Positions 36,451-45,981 of a stretch of 64,000 bases of DNA are shown here, piece by piece (position 1 is the stretch's first letter; each line of letters starts with the position of its first letter). The DNA is taken from positions 588,780-652,779 of the forward strand of contig NZ_LMPS01000005.1 in the NCBI RefSeq assembly GCF_001424405.1. The letters are read 5' to 3'. The notes beneath the pieces were generated by a model, which searched no databases, was not told where the DNA came from, and saw only the letters and a list, made by a program, of their open reading frames with translations. The stretch is from Dyadobacter sp. Leaf189 (lineage in GTDB: Bacteria > Bacteroidota > Bacteroidia > Cytophagales > Spirosomataceae). Both the position numbers and the translations under genes were made by a program.

Positions 36451-36525
36451 ACAAAAAAACGCACGGTTGAAAACCGCGCGTTTTGCATTTGGATGAAGTA
36501 TAATCGTTCTGGTGACAGATCAGCC
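36451..36525 (-). terminator. Rho-independent terminator of the SDR gene (copy B of duplicated segment)
   Basis: The hairpin ACGCACGGTT/AACCGCGCGT followed on the minus strand by a T run lies about 35 bases after the SDR stop codon (36520-36522). The 75-base segment is repeated at 34179-34253 with 71 of 75 positions the same by eye. Confidence 0.85.
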
Positions 36526-37344
36526 ATTATCCGAAAACTCCGGATAGAGCGTCATGCCGCCGTCTATATATAAGGTCTCTCCATTAACGTAGTCAGACTC
36601 ATCTGACGCGAGCCAGGCAACTGCCTTAGCCACATCCTGTGGAGTACCTATTCTTTTGTATGGAATCAGGTTCATTAACTCGTCGTATTTTCCGGGGTCA
36701 GACCATACTTCCTTGTTAATAGGCGTTTTGATTGCGCCCGGACTTACCGAGTTAACCCTGATCTTATGAGGCGCAAGTTCCTGAGCAATAGACTTCATGA
36801 ACATCATGATACCTCCTTTTGAAGCAGCATAATTTACATGTCCGGCCCATGGGATAATGTCGTGTACAGAACTCATCATTACGATCTTACCAATAGACAG
36901 CTCGCTGTGATTAGTCTCGCCAGCCTCTTTCTCCTGCGCAAGAAACTGTCTTGCAGCGGCGCGGCAGCATAAAAACATACCAGTCAGGTTTACATCTATC
37001 ACCTTTTGCCACTCCTGCAATGTCATTTCAAGAAACGGTGCATCTTTCTGCAAGCCAGCATTGCTTACCAGCACATCCAGTCGACCGTACGTGGAGATGG
37101 TCTCGCGAAACATGGCAAGTACCTCATCTTCGCGACTTACATCAGCCTTAACAAGTATTGCTTCTCCGCCTCTATCCTTGATTTCATCCACTGTTTTCTG
37201 GCCTTCTGCTGCATTAGAGCTGTAATTGACTACAACCTTCGCACCTAAACTTGCCAGATGAACTGCACAGGCTTTACCTATTCCAGAACTTGAACCGGTT
37301 ACAATAGCAACCTGATCTTTGAATTTCAGTTCGCTGCCAATCAT
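36520..37344 (-). CDS. SDR-family NAD(P)-dependent oxidoreductase (glucose 1-dehydrogenase-like)
   Basis: A 274-residue classical short-chain dehydrogenase. The cofactor motif is VTGSSSGIGKACAVHLASLG (TGxxxGIG), followed by NAG in LVSNAGLQKD. The catalytic residues appear as Ser in IVMMSSVHD and the pair YAASK (Tyr-x-x-x-Lys). NSVSPGAIKTPINKE and YVNGETLYIDGGMTLYP resemble glucose 1-dehydrogenase-like members. A short Glu-rich insert (AQEKEAGETNHSELSIG) before the catalytic strand is slightly unusual. Its start overlaps the small upstream gene by four bases, so they are coupled. The sugar substrate is a guess. Confidence 0.92.
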   Translation of the reverse strand: MIGSELKFKDQVAIVTGSSSGIGKACAVHLASLGAKVVVNYSSNAAEGQKTVDEIKDRGGEAILVKADVSREDEVLAMFRETISTYGRLDVLVSNAGLQKDAPFLEMTLQEWQKVIDVNLTGMFLCCRAAARQFLAQEKEAGETNHSELSIGKIVMMSSVHDIIPWAGHVNYAASKGGIMMFMKSIAQELAPHKIRVNSVSPGAIKTPINKEVWSDPGKYDELMNLIPYKRIGTPQDVAKAVAWLASDESDYVNGETLYIDGGMTLYPEFSDNG

Positions 37345-37556
37345 ATGATTTCTTTTTCGATGGATTTTAGTTTTTGCCAGACACTGCGGTTAACCTTTTT
37401 GACAGCCCAGTTTTTAGCTATCAATATGGCTTTTGCTACAGCGTCGCGTGGTGAAATGTTGTGAGATCTGAGAAGTTCCTGGGCAATCACTACCGCTTTT
37501 TCGCGGGTAGTAGGAGATAAGTACATCAGTTCAGGTAATGCGATCCTTGCGTCCAT
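37341..37556 (-). CDS. Small hypothetical protein upstream of SDR
   Basis: A 71-residue protein without a known domain. It is predicted to be helical (TTREKAVVIAQELLRSHNIS, DAVAKAILIAKNWAVKKV) and basic at the C-terminus. Its stop overlaps the SDR start codon (ATGA arrangement), so translation is coupled. The coupling argues that it is a real gene. Function unknown. Confidence 0.6.
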   Translation of the reverse strand: MDARIALPELMYLSPTTREKAVVIAQELLRSHNISPRDAVAKAILIAKNWAVKKVNRSVWQKLKSIEKEII

Positions 37557-37694
37557 ATGTTAGCTTGAATTTTAGTAACAGGTTTTGATTTGATGAATTC
37601 GTGTATCGTATTTAGTTAAAATTTGGTGCCAGTTAGCTCATTTTGAATACTGTTTCAATTTGAGTTTTACGCGCCCCATTTTTCGTTATTGGGT

Positions 37695-37735
37695 GTAAAA
37701 AAAATCCCCATCTTTACAGACGGGGATTTTTTAAG
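37695..37735 (-). terminator. Rho-independent terminator of dnaK
   Basis: The inverted repeat AAATCCCC/GGGGATTT (37702-37709 and 37722-37729) sits 15 bases after the dnaK stop codon and is followed on the minus strand by a run of T. Confidence 0.9.
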
Positions 37736-37743
37736 AGCGGGCC

Positions 37744-39660
37744 TTATTTGACCTCTTCAAAATTGACGTCCGTCACATCGTCAGTGGCATTGCCGTTGTC
37801 AGTTGCGCCCTGGCTGCCCGGATTTGCTCCCGGCTGTGCGCCGCCTGGCTGACCTTCGCCGCCTTGTGCGTACATTTCCTGAGAAGCAGCCTGCCATGCA
37901 GCATTCAGCTTTTCCATTGCAGCATCAATTCCTGAAAGATCCTGGTTCTGGTGTGCTGATTTCAGCTCAGCCAATGCACCTTCAATGCTTGATTTATTTC
38001 CTTCTGAAAGCTTATCGCCAAATTCTTTCAATTGTTTTTCAGTTGAGAAGATCAGGCTGTCAGCTGCGTTTACTTTTTCGATTCGCTCACGTTCCGCTTT
38101 ATCAGCTGCTTCGTTGGCTTTCGCTTCTTCACGCATTCTGTTGATTTCAGCGTCAGTCAAACCACTTGAAGCTTCGATACGGATCTTCTGCTCTTTGCCG
38201 GTTCCTTTATCTTTCGCCGAAACGTGCAGGATACCGTTTGCATCCACATCGAATGTTACTTCAATCTGTGGGGTACCGCGTTGTGCTGGCGGAATATCCG
38301 ACAAGTGGAAACGGCCAAGCGTACGGTTTTGAGTAGCCATCGGGCGCTCACCTTGCAGTACGTGGATCTCAACAGAAGGCTGGTTGTCAGCAGCAGTTGA
38401 GAATGTTTCTGTTTTCTTGCTTGGAATGGTTGTGTTCGCATCGATCAGCTTGGTGAATACACCACCCAGCGTTTCAATACCCAGTGACAATGGAATTACG
38501 TCCAGAAGCAGTACGTCTTTCACTTCACCTGTCAAAACACCACCCTGGATTGCCGCACCAACTGCAACAGCTTCGTCAGGGTTAACGTTTTTAGAAGGTT
38601 TTCTGCCAAAGAACTTTTCAACTTCTTCCTGTACGCGTGGAATACGTGTAGAACCACCCACCAGGATTACTTCATTAATATCGCTGTTAGAGTAGCCTGC
38701 ATTCTTCATCGCTCTCTTGCAAGGCTCCATCATTCTCTGGAACAATGTATCAGCCAGCTGCTCGAACTTCGCACGTGTCAGGGTACGAACCAAGTGTTTT
38801 GGAATACCATCAACAGGGAAGATATAAGGCAGGTTGATTTCAGTCTGCGTTGAGCTCGACAATTCAACTTTCGCTTTTTCAGCAGCCTCTTTCAAACGTT
38901 GAAGCGCCATTGGATCTCTTCTCAAATCGACGTTCTCGTCTTTTTGGAATTCGTCAGCAAGCCAGTTGATAATTACCTGGTCAAAGTCGTCACCACCAAG
39001 GTGGGTATCACCGTCAGTAGATTTTACTTCAAAAACACCGTCGCCCAGTTCAAGGATAGATACGTCGAAAGTACCACCACCCAAGTCGAACACAGCGATT
39101 TTCATATCCTGGTGCTGCTTGTCAAGACCGTAAGCAAGTGCAGCAGCAGTTGGCTCGTTGATGATCCTTTTTACATCCAGACCTGCAATCTGACCAGCTT
39201 CTTTAGTAGCCTGACGTTCTGCGTCATTGAAGTATGCAGGAACCGTGATGACCGCTTCAGTTACTTCCTGACCAAGATAGTCTTCCGCAGTTTGTCTCAT
39301 CTTTTGCAAAATGAATGCAGAAACTTCCTGTGGTGTATATAGCCTGTCCCCGATAGGAATACGCGGTGTATTGTTAGGTCCTTTTTCTACGCTGTACGCA
39401 ACGGTTTTCATTTCACCGGTTGTGTCATCGTATTTTTTGCCCATAAATCTTTTTATGGAGCTGATAGTATGCTTGGGATTAGTGATCGCCTGACGTTTGG
39501 CCGGTGCTCCGATTTTGCGTTCACCATTATCCATGAATGCAACGACAGACGGAGTTGTACGGGCACCTTCGCTGTTTGCAATTACAACCGGCTCGTTACC
39601 CTCCATGACAGCCACGCAGGAGTTCGTTGTTCCTAAGTCTATGCCAATAATTTTTCCCAT
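37744..39660 (-). CDS. dnaK: Chaperone DnaK (Hsp70)
   Basis: A 638-residue protein of standard DnaK length. [21 protein letters not shown] is the phosphate-1 loop. The other Hsp70 signatures are [19 protein letters not shown] and [22 protein letters not shown]. The substrate-binding domain ([40 protein letters not shown]) precedes the helical lid and a Gly/Gln/Ala-rich tail that ends in NFEEVK, close to the usual EEVK ending. It folds proteins with DnaJ and GrpE, which are not in this window. It is a single-gene unit with its own terminator. No CIRCE-like repeat was seen upstream. Confidence 0.98.
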   Translation of the reverse strand: MGKIIGIDLGTTNSCVAVMEGNEPVVIANSEGARTTPSVVAFMDNGERKIGAPAKRQAITNPKHTISSIKRFMGKKYDDTTGEMKTVAYSVEKGPNNTPRIPIGDRLYTPQEVSAFILQKMRQTAEDYLGQEVTEAVITVPAYFNDAERQATKEAGQIAGLDVKRIINEPTAAALAYGLDKQHQDMKIAVFDLGGGTFDVSILELGDGVFEVKSTDGDTHLGGDDFDQVIINWLADEFQKDENVDLRRDPMALQRLKEAAEKAKVELSSSTQTEINLPYIFPVDGIPKHLVRTLTRAKFEQLADTLFQRMMEPCKRAMKNAGYSNSDINEVILVGGSTRIPRVQEEVEKFFGRKPSKNVNPDEAVAVGAAIQGGVLTGEVKDVLLLDVIPLSLGIETLGGVFTKLIDANTTIPSKKTETFSTAADNQPSVEIHVLQGERPMATQNRTLGRFHLSDIPPAQRGTPQIEVTFDVDANGILHVSAKDKGTGKEQKIRIEASSGLTDAEINRMREEAKANEAADKAERERIEKVNAADSLIFSTEKQLKEFGDKLSEGNKSSIEGALAELKSAHQNQDLSGIDAAMEKLNAAWQAASQEMYAQGGEGQPGGAQPGANPGSQGATDNGNATDDVTDVNFEEVK

Positions 39661-39788
39661 TGTTCTATATTAAAGTTAAGTATAATTTGATTCGTTCTGT
39701 TGAGCTTGGTGACCAGCATTGCGGTCGCTCTGAGGTTTTCTAAAAACCCCGTACCAGAATACAGAAGGGAAAATGGAAGTGACAAAGT

Positions 39789-39823
39789 GTCAGGCTGGAA
39801 TTGCATTGGGGTTCCAGCCTGAC
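39789..39823 (-). terminator. Hairpin after the phospholipase C gene
   Basis: A perfect inverted repeat of 12 bases, GTCAGGCTGGAA/TTCCAGCCTGAC, sits 11 bases after the stop codon. The following T-run is weak, so termination is probable but not certain. Confidence 0.65.
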
Positions 39824-39834
39824 TTGTTGGATTG

Positions 39835-42375
39835 CTAGCTCAGAGCCTGTCCCATAAATGGGTCGCTCTCGCTGAGGGTACCTGTTTCAATGTGCCCCGC
39901 GTACCGCTGAAAAAAGTCCCGGTCGCTGGAAAGGGTAATGGAGAAGTCGTACCAGTTGGAACTGCTGCTTACATCGAAGGGTATGAGCAGCTCATTGCCT
40001 TCTGATAAATGCCGGATATCAATCGTCTTGCTATCAGCGCCGTACGCATTATCCGTGATGGTGATTATAGTATCGTTTTCATTATCGCCATTGGCAAAGC
40101 TGAATGCAAGTGACGCATGGGATTTGTTATTTCTGTCCAGCTGATAGCGCGTACCCACTTTTACGGAGCCGGAAGCTTTGGTACCAGTATATTCCCTGAA
40201 AAAACCATTCGGTCCGTATACCCGCAAATGGTATTTTCCGCCTTCAAAATCGCTGATCTTCCACGAGCCTTTCAGTGAATCGCCTGCCTTTACTGCGTAG
40301 TTCCAGACTTTAAACTCTTCATTTTTGTATTTACCCGGCGCATAAACAATGAATGGAGCGCCAGCTGACCTGTCTTTGAACATGTCATTTTTGGCTTCCA
40401 GTTTTATTTCAAATGCAGTTTTGTCAGAGTTGATCGCGCCATCTGCATGGATCTCGTAAGGAACAGGGCAGGCGGGGCGTGTTCCTTTTTCCTGATTTGG
40501 TAAAATAGAAGAAGCGAGCGGGTCTTGATTAATCTTGTCAATTTCTTCCTGGGACAAAGCTTTGTACGCATTAGGCAACTTCCTGAACTTCGCATTGAAG
40601 ATACCCTCCATAAATTCGTCGCGTTCCAGGAAAGTAGGCAACTGGATCTGCTCACCGTTATAAGGAAGGAATGTCGAAGTAAGATCACCGCAGATTGTTC
40701 TTCTCCAGTCACTAATGTTCGTTTCCTTGATCGGCTTCCCGGTTTTATTAGCAACAAACTTTTCCAGGAACTGCAGAATGGATGTATGGTCAAAGACTTC
40801 TGAACATACATTACCACCCCTGCTCCAAGGGGAAGCTATCACCAGCGGCACGCGGTATCCCAGTCCGATCGGGCTTTCGCGACTTTCCTTCGCTGGCTTT
40901 TTCGTCATATCCTGTTCCAGCGTTACATACTCCGTCTTGCAATCTATCCCTGCCGAAACTGCTCCGGTGTCTTCTTTGTATGGATTTGGGACAGAAAAAG
41001 GTGGTACGTGGTCGAAGTAGCCGTCGTTTTCATCATAACAAAGAATGAAAATCGTCTTCTTCCAAACCTCAGGATTGGCAGTAAGAATATCCATTACCTC
41101 TGAAACGTACCAAGCACCATACCAGGGTGAAGTAGGATGATCTGAAAAATTCTCCGGGGCCACAAGCCAGGATACTGCCGGAAGTTGCCCGGTATTCACA
41201 TCGCTCCTGAACTGGTGCAGCACATCGCCGAGGGGCGCTTTTGCTTCATGCTCTATATCGCCGTCCATATACTTCACAGTTGTAATCCTGCGGTAGTCCG
41301 GATCGTTCTTATTAATTGTAAATGCCTTTTGGTGAATGTTCTTGCTGCGTTGCGAAAGCTTCTCAAAGTTCTCCGGGCTCCATTTGATCAGTTCCTCCTT
41401 CGCAAGTTTCAGGCTCGACTGTTTTGCCGCAAGTGCTTTTTCAATGGTATCTTTTTCCTTACCCGGCGCCGCGCTTTTAAGCTTTGCCTTTGCATTCTCA
41501 ATTTCTCCCGGCAGAGTTTCCAGCTGCGATTTCAGGTACTTCTGGTATCCCGAGTGAAAACGGATATTATATTGTGTAAACCATTCAATCGGATTGTCAG
41601 TGAAGTTGGCCAGCCACGATTCTTCTTCGCCGGTCAGGCCGGTGGGAATGCTCAGCTCATTCTGGTAAATTTTCCAGGACACACCGTGGTCTTCCAGTCT
41701 TTCCGGGAAAGTTGTCCAGCTTGCTTCGGCATCGTCACTTACGTTCTCATTTCTGACATTGGCATAATGTTTCGGATCGGGGTTTTCACGCACGGTACCA
41801 GTCCACAGGTAAAGACGGTTGGGCGTGGTACCGGTAAGCGACGAGCAAAAGTTCTGGTCGCAAACGGTAAATGCATCCGCGAGCGCGTAATAGAACGGGA
41901 TATCTTCCCGATTGTAATAGCCTTGCGTAAGCGGCATTTTAGCATAATCCTTGTGCCCCGGCTGCTTTGCAATCAGCCACTGATCGTATTTTCCATTGTT
42001 TCTGGCATCCACCTGATTGGTCCACGAATGCGGCAGCGAGCCCATCCAGGTTGCGTTGGTTTCACGCATATTCAACCGGAAAGGAACGTGGGTCTCACCA
42101 AATGCATTGGTCTGCATCCACACGAGGTTTTTATTTGGTAAACGGATCGCGCGCGGATCGTTGAAGCCCCTGACACCACGGAGCGCACCATAGGAATGGT
42201 CAAAGGAACGGTTTTCCTGCATCAGGATCACTACGTGCTCGGCGTCGAGGTAAGTGCTTCCTTTTTGAGGATCTATAGCAAGGGCTTTCTGGATTGAGGC
42301 AGGCAACACGCTGAACATCCCGGCGGCACCGGTCAGCATGGTTGCCTTTTTGATAAATGCTCTTCTGGACTCCAT
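39835..42375 (-). CDS. Tat-exported phosphocholine-specific-type phospholipase C
   Basis: An 846-residue protein. The leader MESRRAFIKKATMLTGAAGM is a twin-arginine signal (SRRAFIKK). The catalytic phosphoesterase domain has HVVILMQENRSFDHSYGALR, where ENRSFDHYFG is the family hallmark, then FCSSLTGTTPNRLYLWTG, SWLVAPENFSDHPTSPWYGA, FILCYDENDGYFDHVPPF and PLVIASPWSRGG. Two C-terminal domains of about 90 residues (DUF756 type) follow. Its relatives hydrolyse phosphatidylcholine or sphingomyelin outside the cytoplasm, and others are acid phosphatases. An insert of about 70 residues with Lys/Glu/Ala-rich helices interrupts the catalytic domain (SQLETLPGEIENAKAKLKSA). Confidence 0.92.
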   Translation of the reverse strand: MESRRAFIKKATMLTGAAGMFSVLPASIQKALAIDPQKGSTYLDAEHVVILMQENRSFDHSYGALRGVRGFNDPRAIRLPNKNLVWMQTNAFGETHVPFRLNMRETNATWMGSLPHSWTNQVDARNNGKYDQWLIAKQPGHKDYAKMPLTQGYYNREDIPFYYALADAFTVCDQNFCSSLTGTTPNRLYLWTGTVRENPDPKHYANVRNENVSDDAEASWTTFPERLEDHGVSWKIYQNELSIPTGLTGEEESWLANFTDNPIEWFTQYNIRFHSGYQKYLKSQLETLPGEIENAKAKLKSAAPGKEKDTIEKALAAKQSSLKLAKEELIKWSPENFEKLSQRSKNIHQKAFTINKNDPDYRRITTVKYMDGDIEHEAKAPLGDVLHQFRSDVNTGQLPAVSWLVAPENFSDHPTSPWYGAWYVSEVMDILTANPEVWKKTIFILCYDENDGYFDHVPPFSVPNPYKEDTGAVSAGIDCKTEYVTLEQDMTKKPAKESRESPIGLGYRVPLVIASPWSRGGNVCSEVFDHTSILQFLEKFVANKTGKPIKETNISDWRRTICGDLTSTFLPYNGEQIQLPTFLERDEFMEGIFNAKFRKLPNAYKALSQEEIDKINQDPLASSILPNQEKGTRPACPVPYEIHADGAINSDKTAFEIKLEAKNDMFKDRSAGAPFIVYAPGKYKNEEFKVWNYAVKAGDSLKGSWKISDFEGGKYHLRVYGPNGFFREYTGTKASGSVKVGTRYQLDRNNKSHASLAFSFANGDNENDTIITITDNAYGADSKTIDIRHLSEGNELLIPFDVSSSSNWYDFSITLSSDRDFFQRYAGHIETGTLSESDPFMGQALS

Positions 42376-42496
42376 TGAATAGGGTAGGTGAGTTAGTACT
42401 TTCCTGTAATACCGGACAGGGCTGCTAAAGTACCAAGCTTTCGCTATTATGGAGGATTATTTAATTGTGAAGATGCCGGACTTGGCTGGGAGGAGC

Positions 42497-42525
42497 AAAA
42501 AAAATCCCGCCGGAGAGGCGGGATT
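42497..42525 (-). terminator. Rho-independent terminator of rpmI-rplT
   Basis: The stem AATCCCGCC/GGCGGGATT (42503-42511 and 42517-42525) follows the rplT stop codon by seven bases and is followed on the minus strand by eight T. Confidence 0.93.
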
Positions 42526-42531
42526 GCTGTT

Positions 42532-42876
42532 TTATTTTACCTGATCAACGATCGCTTTGAAAGCTTCCGGATGATTCATCGCCAAGTCAGCGAGAACTTT
42601 TCTGTTTAGCTCGATGCCTGATGCACTCAGTTTGCCGATGAAAGCAGAATAGGACAATCCGTGCTCACGGGCTCCTGCGTTGATACGCTGGATCCACAAT
42701 GCGCGGAAATTGCGTTTTTTCTGTTTACGGCCTTTGTATGCGTAAGCCAAACCGCGTTCTACCGCATTTTTAGCTACTGTCCATACATTCTTACGACGGC
42801 CGAAATAGCCTTTCGCAAGCTTCATTACTTTTTTACGTCTTGCACGTGACGCAACGTGATTTACTGAACGTGGCAT
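42532..42876 (-). CDS. rplT: 50S ribosomal protein L20
   Basis: A 114-residue basic protein of normal L20 length. [20 protein letters not shown], then [20 protein letters not shown] and [20 protein letters not shown], are the family core. The C-terminal [20 protein letters not shown] matches as well. It binds 23S rRNA early in large-subunit assembly and in many bacteria represses its own operon. It follows rpmI by 103 bases. Confidence 0.98.
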   Translation of the reverse strand: MPRSVNHVASRARRKKVMKLAKGYFGRRKNVWTVAKNAVERGLAYAYKGRKQKKRNFRALWIQRINAGAREHGLSYSAFIGKLSASGIELNRKVLADLAMNHPEAFKAIVDQVK

Positions 42877-42979
42877 GTTTTAACTGTTTTTGATAATTGG
42901 CGCTCTGCTGAGTCTTAAAAGCCTTTTACCGGGTTGAACAAAGAAACCTGAATTATTTAATTTTTATTGGCTTCGGATA

Positions 42980-43171
42980 TTATCCAAGCATTGCCAATAC
43001 CTGCTTGTGGTTAGACACATCGATCAGACCAGTTTTAACCAAACCACGCTTACGCTTGTTCGATTTTTTAGTCAGGATGTGGCTGTGAAACGCGTGTTTG
43101 CGTTTGATTTTTCCAGTACCGGTCAGCTTGAAACGCTTTTTGGCACCTGAAACACTTTTCATTTTAGGCAT
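42980..43171 (-). CDS. rpmI: 50S ribosomal protein L35
   Basis: A 63-residue, strongly basic protein: [20 protein letters not shown], then [20 protein letters not shown] is the L35 signature. It sits between infC and rplT, the conserved order in bacteria. A promoter-like box 42 bases upstream of the start suggests transcription independent of infC. Confidence 0.97.
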   Translation of the reverse strand: MPKMKSVSGAKKRFKLTGTGKIKRKHAFHSHILTKKSNKRKRGLVKTGLIDVSNHKQVLAMLG

Positions 43172-43212
43172 GATTCAAAGAATTGTTAATTGATAAAATA
43201 TAAAACAGCGCG

Positions 43213-43220
43213 CAAAATTA
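43213..43220 (-). promoter_or_regulatory. -7 box of a probable rpmI-rplT promoter
   Basis: On the minus strand the bases read TAATTTTG, a perfect TAnnTTTG, 42 bases before the rpmI start. The -33 region is only T-rich without an exact TTG. It lies just after the infC terminator, which makes an internal promoter logical. Confidence 0.6.
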
Positions 43221-43235
43221 GGTAAAATGTTTATA

Positions 43236-43275
43236 AAATAAAATCGTGTCCGCGACTTAGCGTCATGGACACGAT
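43236..43275 (-). terminator. Terminator between infC and rpmI
   Basis: The stem ATCGTGTCC/GGACACGAT (43243-43251 and 43267-43275), 33 bases after the infC stop codon, is followed on the minus strand by TTTATTTTAT. It should end or attenuate the thrS-infC transcript. Confidence 0.8.
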
Positions 43276-43307
43276 CTTCAATATCTATATATAACCTCGT
43301 AAATGAG

Positions 43308-43865
43308 TTACTTAGTACTTTTTGCAGGAGCAGGTGCCAGAATGATCGTCATTCTCTTTCCTTCTAGTTTTGGCTCCATTTCAAGTTTGCCAAATTCCGA
43401 AAGCGCTTCTGAAAATTTATTCAAAAGATTCACACCTCTTTCTTTAAAGACAATCGTACGTCCTACAAAATGCACGTAAGCCTTTACCTTAGAACCTTCT
43501 TTCAGGAAGTTTTGAGCATGTTTCAGCTTAAACTCGAAATCGTGATCATCTGTGTTCGGGCCGAAACGGATCTCCTTGATGACTACCTTCTGAGCTTTCG
43601 CCTTGATCTCCTTCTGCTTTTTCTTCTGCTCGTATTTAAACTTGGAATAGTCGACAATCTTGCAAACCGGTGGCACTGCGGTAGGTGCAATTTCAACTAG
43701 GTCAAGGCTTTGCGCCTTTGCCATAGCTCGGGCTGTATTGATATCCACTATGCCTGGCTCAATATTCTCTCCAACCAGACGCACTTCTTTTGCTGCAATT
43801 CGTTCGTTTATTTTATAAGGTTCTTCGGGAACTCTTAACCGTCCACTAGGGGGTCTTAATGCCAT
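43308..43865 (-). CDS. infC: Translation initiation factor IF-3
   Basis: A protein of 185 residues from the ATG at 43865 (MALRPPSGRLRVPEEPYKIN). The longer frame from 43931 would add 22 residues (MLAHCYQFRF...) unlike IF-3. The N-domain reads INERIAAKEVRLVGENIEPG and the linker is Lys-rich (KYEQKKKQKEIKAKAQK). The C-domain shows KEIRFGPNTDDHDFEFKLKH, AQNFLKEGSKVKAYVHFVGR and FKERGVNLLNKF. IF-3 keeps 30S subunits free and checks the initiator codon. Unlike E. coli infC, it has a usable ATG start. It lies between thrS and rpmI in the conserved order. Confidence 0.96.
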   Translation of the reverse strand: MALRPPSGRLRVPEEPYKINERIAAKEVRLVGENIEPGIVDINTARAMAKAQSLDLVEIAPTAVPPVCKIVDYSKFKYEQKKKQKEIKAKAQKVVIKEIRFGPNTDDHDFEFKLKHAQNFLKEGSKVKAYVHFVGRTIVFKERGVNLLNKFSEALSEFGKLEMEPKLEGKRMTIILAPAPAKSTK

Positions 43866-43977
43866 ATAACTTGGTTTGGTGTTTTTTGTATTCTTGTGTA
43901 AAAATCGAAATTGGTAACAGTGCGCCAACAAAAATAGTGCCTTCCTGAATGAATTATACTAAAAATTCCGAAAAACA

Positions 43978-45921
43978 TCAAATCAGTGCTGCTTCTTTCT
44001 TGAAATAGCTGGCAAATTCGTCCACTGTCATGCTTCCAAGGTCGCCTTCACCTTTCCGGCGGACTGAAATTTTCCCATCTGCCATTTCTTTTTCACCCAC
44101 AATCAGCATGAATGGAACCTTGGTAACTTCCGCATCGCGGATTTTTCTGCCGATCTTCTCGTCACGGTGGTCTACAAACCCGCGGATATCATTGTCTTGC
44201 AATTTGAAAAATACCTCCTCAGCATAATCGGCAAACTTTTCTGAGATCGGCAAGATCGCTATCTGATCAGGAGATAACCAAAGCGGGAACTGTCCCGCCG
44301 TGTTTTCGATCAGGATTGCTATGAACCTTTCCATTGACCCGAAAGGAGCACGGTGGATCATTACTGGCTGGTGCTTCTGGTTGTCAGATCCGGTATATTC
44401 CAGTCCGAAACGTTTTGGCATCTGATAATCGACCTGGATTGTACCCAGCTGCCACTTTCTGCCCAATGCATCGCGTACCATAAAGTCCAGCTTCGGCCCG
44501 TAGAATGCAGCTTCGCCTAGTTCGGTCACGGTACTGAGCCCTCGCTCCTGCGCAGCCTCAACAATCGCATTTTCAGCACGTTCCCAATCTTCGTCTTTTC
44601 CGATATATTTTACCTTGTCTTTAGGGTCGCGCAACGAAACCTGTGCACTGTAATCCTCGAAACCAAGCGATTTGAAAACATATAATACCAGGTCGATCAC
44701 ACGGATAAACTCTTCTTTCACCTGATCGGGACGGCAGAAAATGTGCGCGTCATCCTGCGTAAAGCCACGCACGCGCGTCAGTCCGTGCAGCTCGCCGCTT
44801 TGTTCGTAACGATATACAGTTCCAAACTCCGAGAATCGCAGTGGCAGGTCTTTGTAGGAGCGAGGTGAGGTTTTGTATATCTCACAGTGGTGCGGACAGT
44901 TCATTGGTTTCAGCAGATACTCTTCACCCAAATTTGGTGTTTTGATCGGCTGGAATGAATCTTTCCCGTATTTGTCCCAGTGCCCGGAGGTAACATACAG
45001 TTCCTTGCTGCCGATGTTGGGCGTAATTACAGGAAGGTAACCTGCGCGCGACTGTGCCTTGCTCAGGAAAGATTGAAGCCGCTCACGCAGCATCGCGCCT
45101 TTCGGAAGCCACAATGGCAAGCCCTGGCCCACTTTCTCGGAAAAGGCAAATAGTTCAAGCTCCTTGCCCAGTCTGCGGTGATCGCGTTTTTTTGCTTCTT
45201 CCATTAACGTTACATACTCTTCCAGCTCTTTTTGCTTTGGAAAAGTAATCCCGTAAATGCGGGTAAGCATTTTGTTGTCCTGCTTATTGCGCCAGTATGC
45301 GCCGGCAATGTTGGTCAGCTTGGCTGCTTTGATAAAGCCGGTATTCGGAATATGCGGCCCGCGGCATAAATCGGTAAAGCCGCCTTGTTCATATAAAGTA
45401 ATGGAACCATCTTCGAGACCGTCGATCAGTTCCAGCTTGTATTCATCTCCTTTTTTGGTAAAATATTCCACCGCCTCTGCTTTGCTGATAGGCTTGCGGA
45501 CATACTCATTTTTCTGGCGCGCCAGTTCCAGCATTTTAGCCTCGATCTTTGGAAAATCTTCCTGGGAAATCGACTGTTCGCCCAGATCCACATCGTAGTA
45601 AAAGCCCTTTTCAATGGAAGGCCCGGTACCGAACTTAATGCCGGGATACAATGCTTCCAATGCCTCGGCAAGTAAGTGCGCAGATGAATGCCAGAATGTA
45701 GATTTGCCGTCCTCGTCGTTCCACGTCAACAATTTCACCAGCGAATCTTCCGTGATCTGGCGGGTAGGATCCCACACTTCATTGTTCACTTTCGCCGCGA
45801 TTACATTGCGCGCAAGTCCTTCACTGATGCTAAGTGCGATTTCGAGGGCAGTAACTCCTTTCGGGTAAAATCTTTCACTACCGTCTGGCAGGGTAATTTT
45901 TACTTGAGACTCGTCTTTCAT
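43978..45921 (-). CDS. thrS: Threonyl-tRNA synthetase
   Basis: A 647-residue protein of standard ThrRS length. It has a TGS domain ([20 protein letters not shown]), the editing domain with the HxxxH-type motif [19 protein letters not shown], then the class II core. Motif 2 reads [20 protein letters not shown] followed by [13 protein letters not shown]. The zinc-site segment is [13 protein letters not shown]. Motif 3 is [19 protein letters not shown]. The anticodon-binding domain ([20 protein letters not shown]) ends the protein. It charges tRNA-Thr in the cytoplasm. infC starts 112 bases downstream. Confidence 0.98.
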   Translation of the reverse strand: MKDESQVKITLPDGSERFYPKGVTALEIALSISEGLARNVIAAKVNNEVWDPTRQITEDSLVKLLTWNDEDGKSTFWHSSAHLLAEALEALYPGIKFGTGPSIEKGFYYDVDLGEQSISQEDFPKIEAKMLELARQKNEYVRKPISKAEAVEYFTKKGDEYKLELIDGLEDGSITLYEQGGFTDLCRGPHIPNTGFIKAAKLTNIAGAYWRNKQDNKMLTRIYGITFPKQKELEEYVTLMEEAKKRDHRRLGKELELFAFSEKVGQGLPLWLPKGAMLRERLQSFLSKAQSRAGYLPVITPNIGSKELYVTSGHWDKYGKDSFQPIKTPNLGEEYLLKPMNCPHHCEIYKTSPRSYKDLPLRFSEFGTVYRYEQSGELHGLTRVRGFTQDDAHIFCRPDQVKEEFIRVIDLVLYVFKSLGFEDYSAQVSLRDPKDKVKYIGKDEDWERAENAIVEAAQERGLSTVTELGEAAFYGPKLDFMVRDALGRKWQLGTIQVDYQMPKRFGLEYTGSDNQKHQPVMIHRAPFGSMERFIAILIENTAGQFPLWLSPDQIAILPISEKFADYAEEVFFKLQDNDIRGFVDHRDEKIGRKIRDAEVTKVPFMLIVGEKEMADGKISVRRKGEGDLGSMTVDEFASYFKKEAALI

Positions 45922-45981
45922 TCAAAAATCTATTCTGTGGATTTAATTCAAAGGTTTTTCGGCAAGCGGTAAAATACAAAG

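Noticed and set aside
36337..36573. A 78-codon frame over the terminator upstream of the second C10 gene
   Set aside because: It crosses the terminator hairpin and the end of the SDR gene on the other strand; no support.
41185..42141. A 318-codon frame on the plus strand inside the phospholipase C gene
   Set aside because: It lies opposite a well-supported gene, has an unnatural composition and no recognisable domain.
43866..43931. N-terminal extension of IF-3
   Set aside because: The added residues (MLAHCYQFRF and beyond) are not IF-3-like; the ATG at 43865 gives a normal N-terminus.
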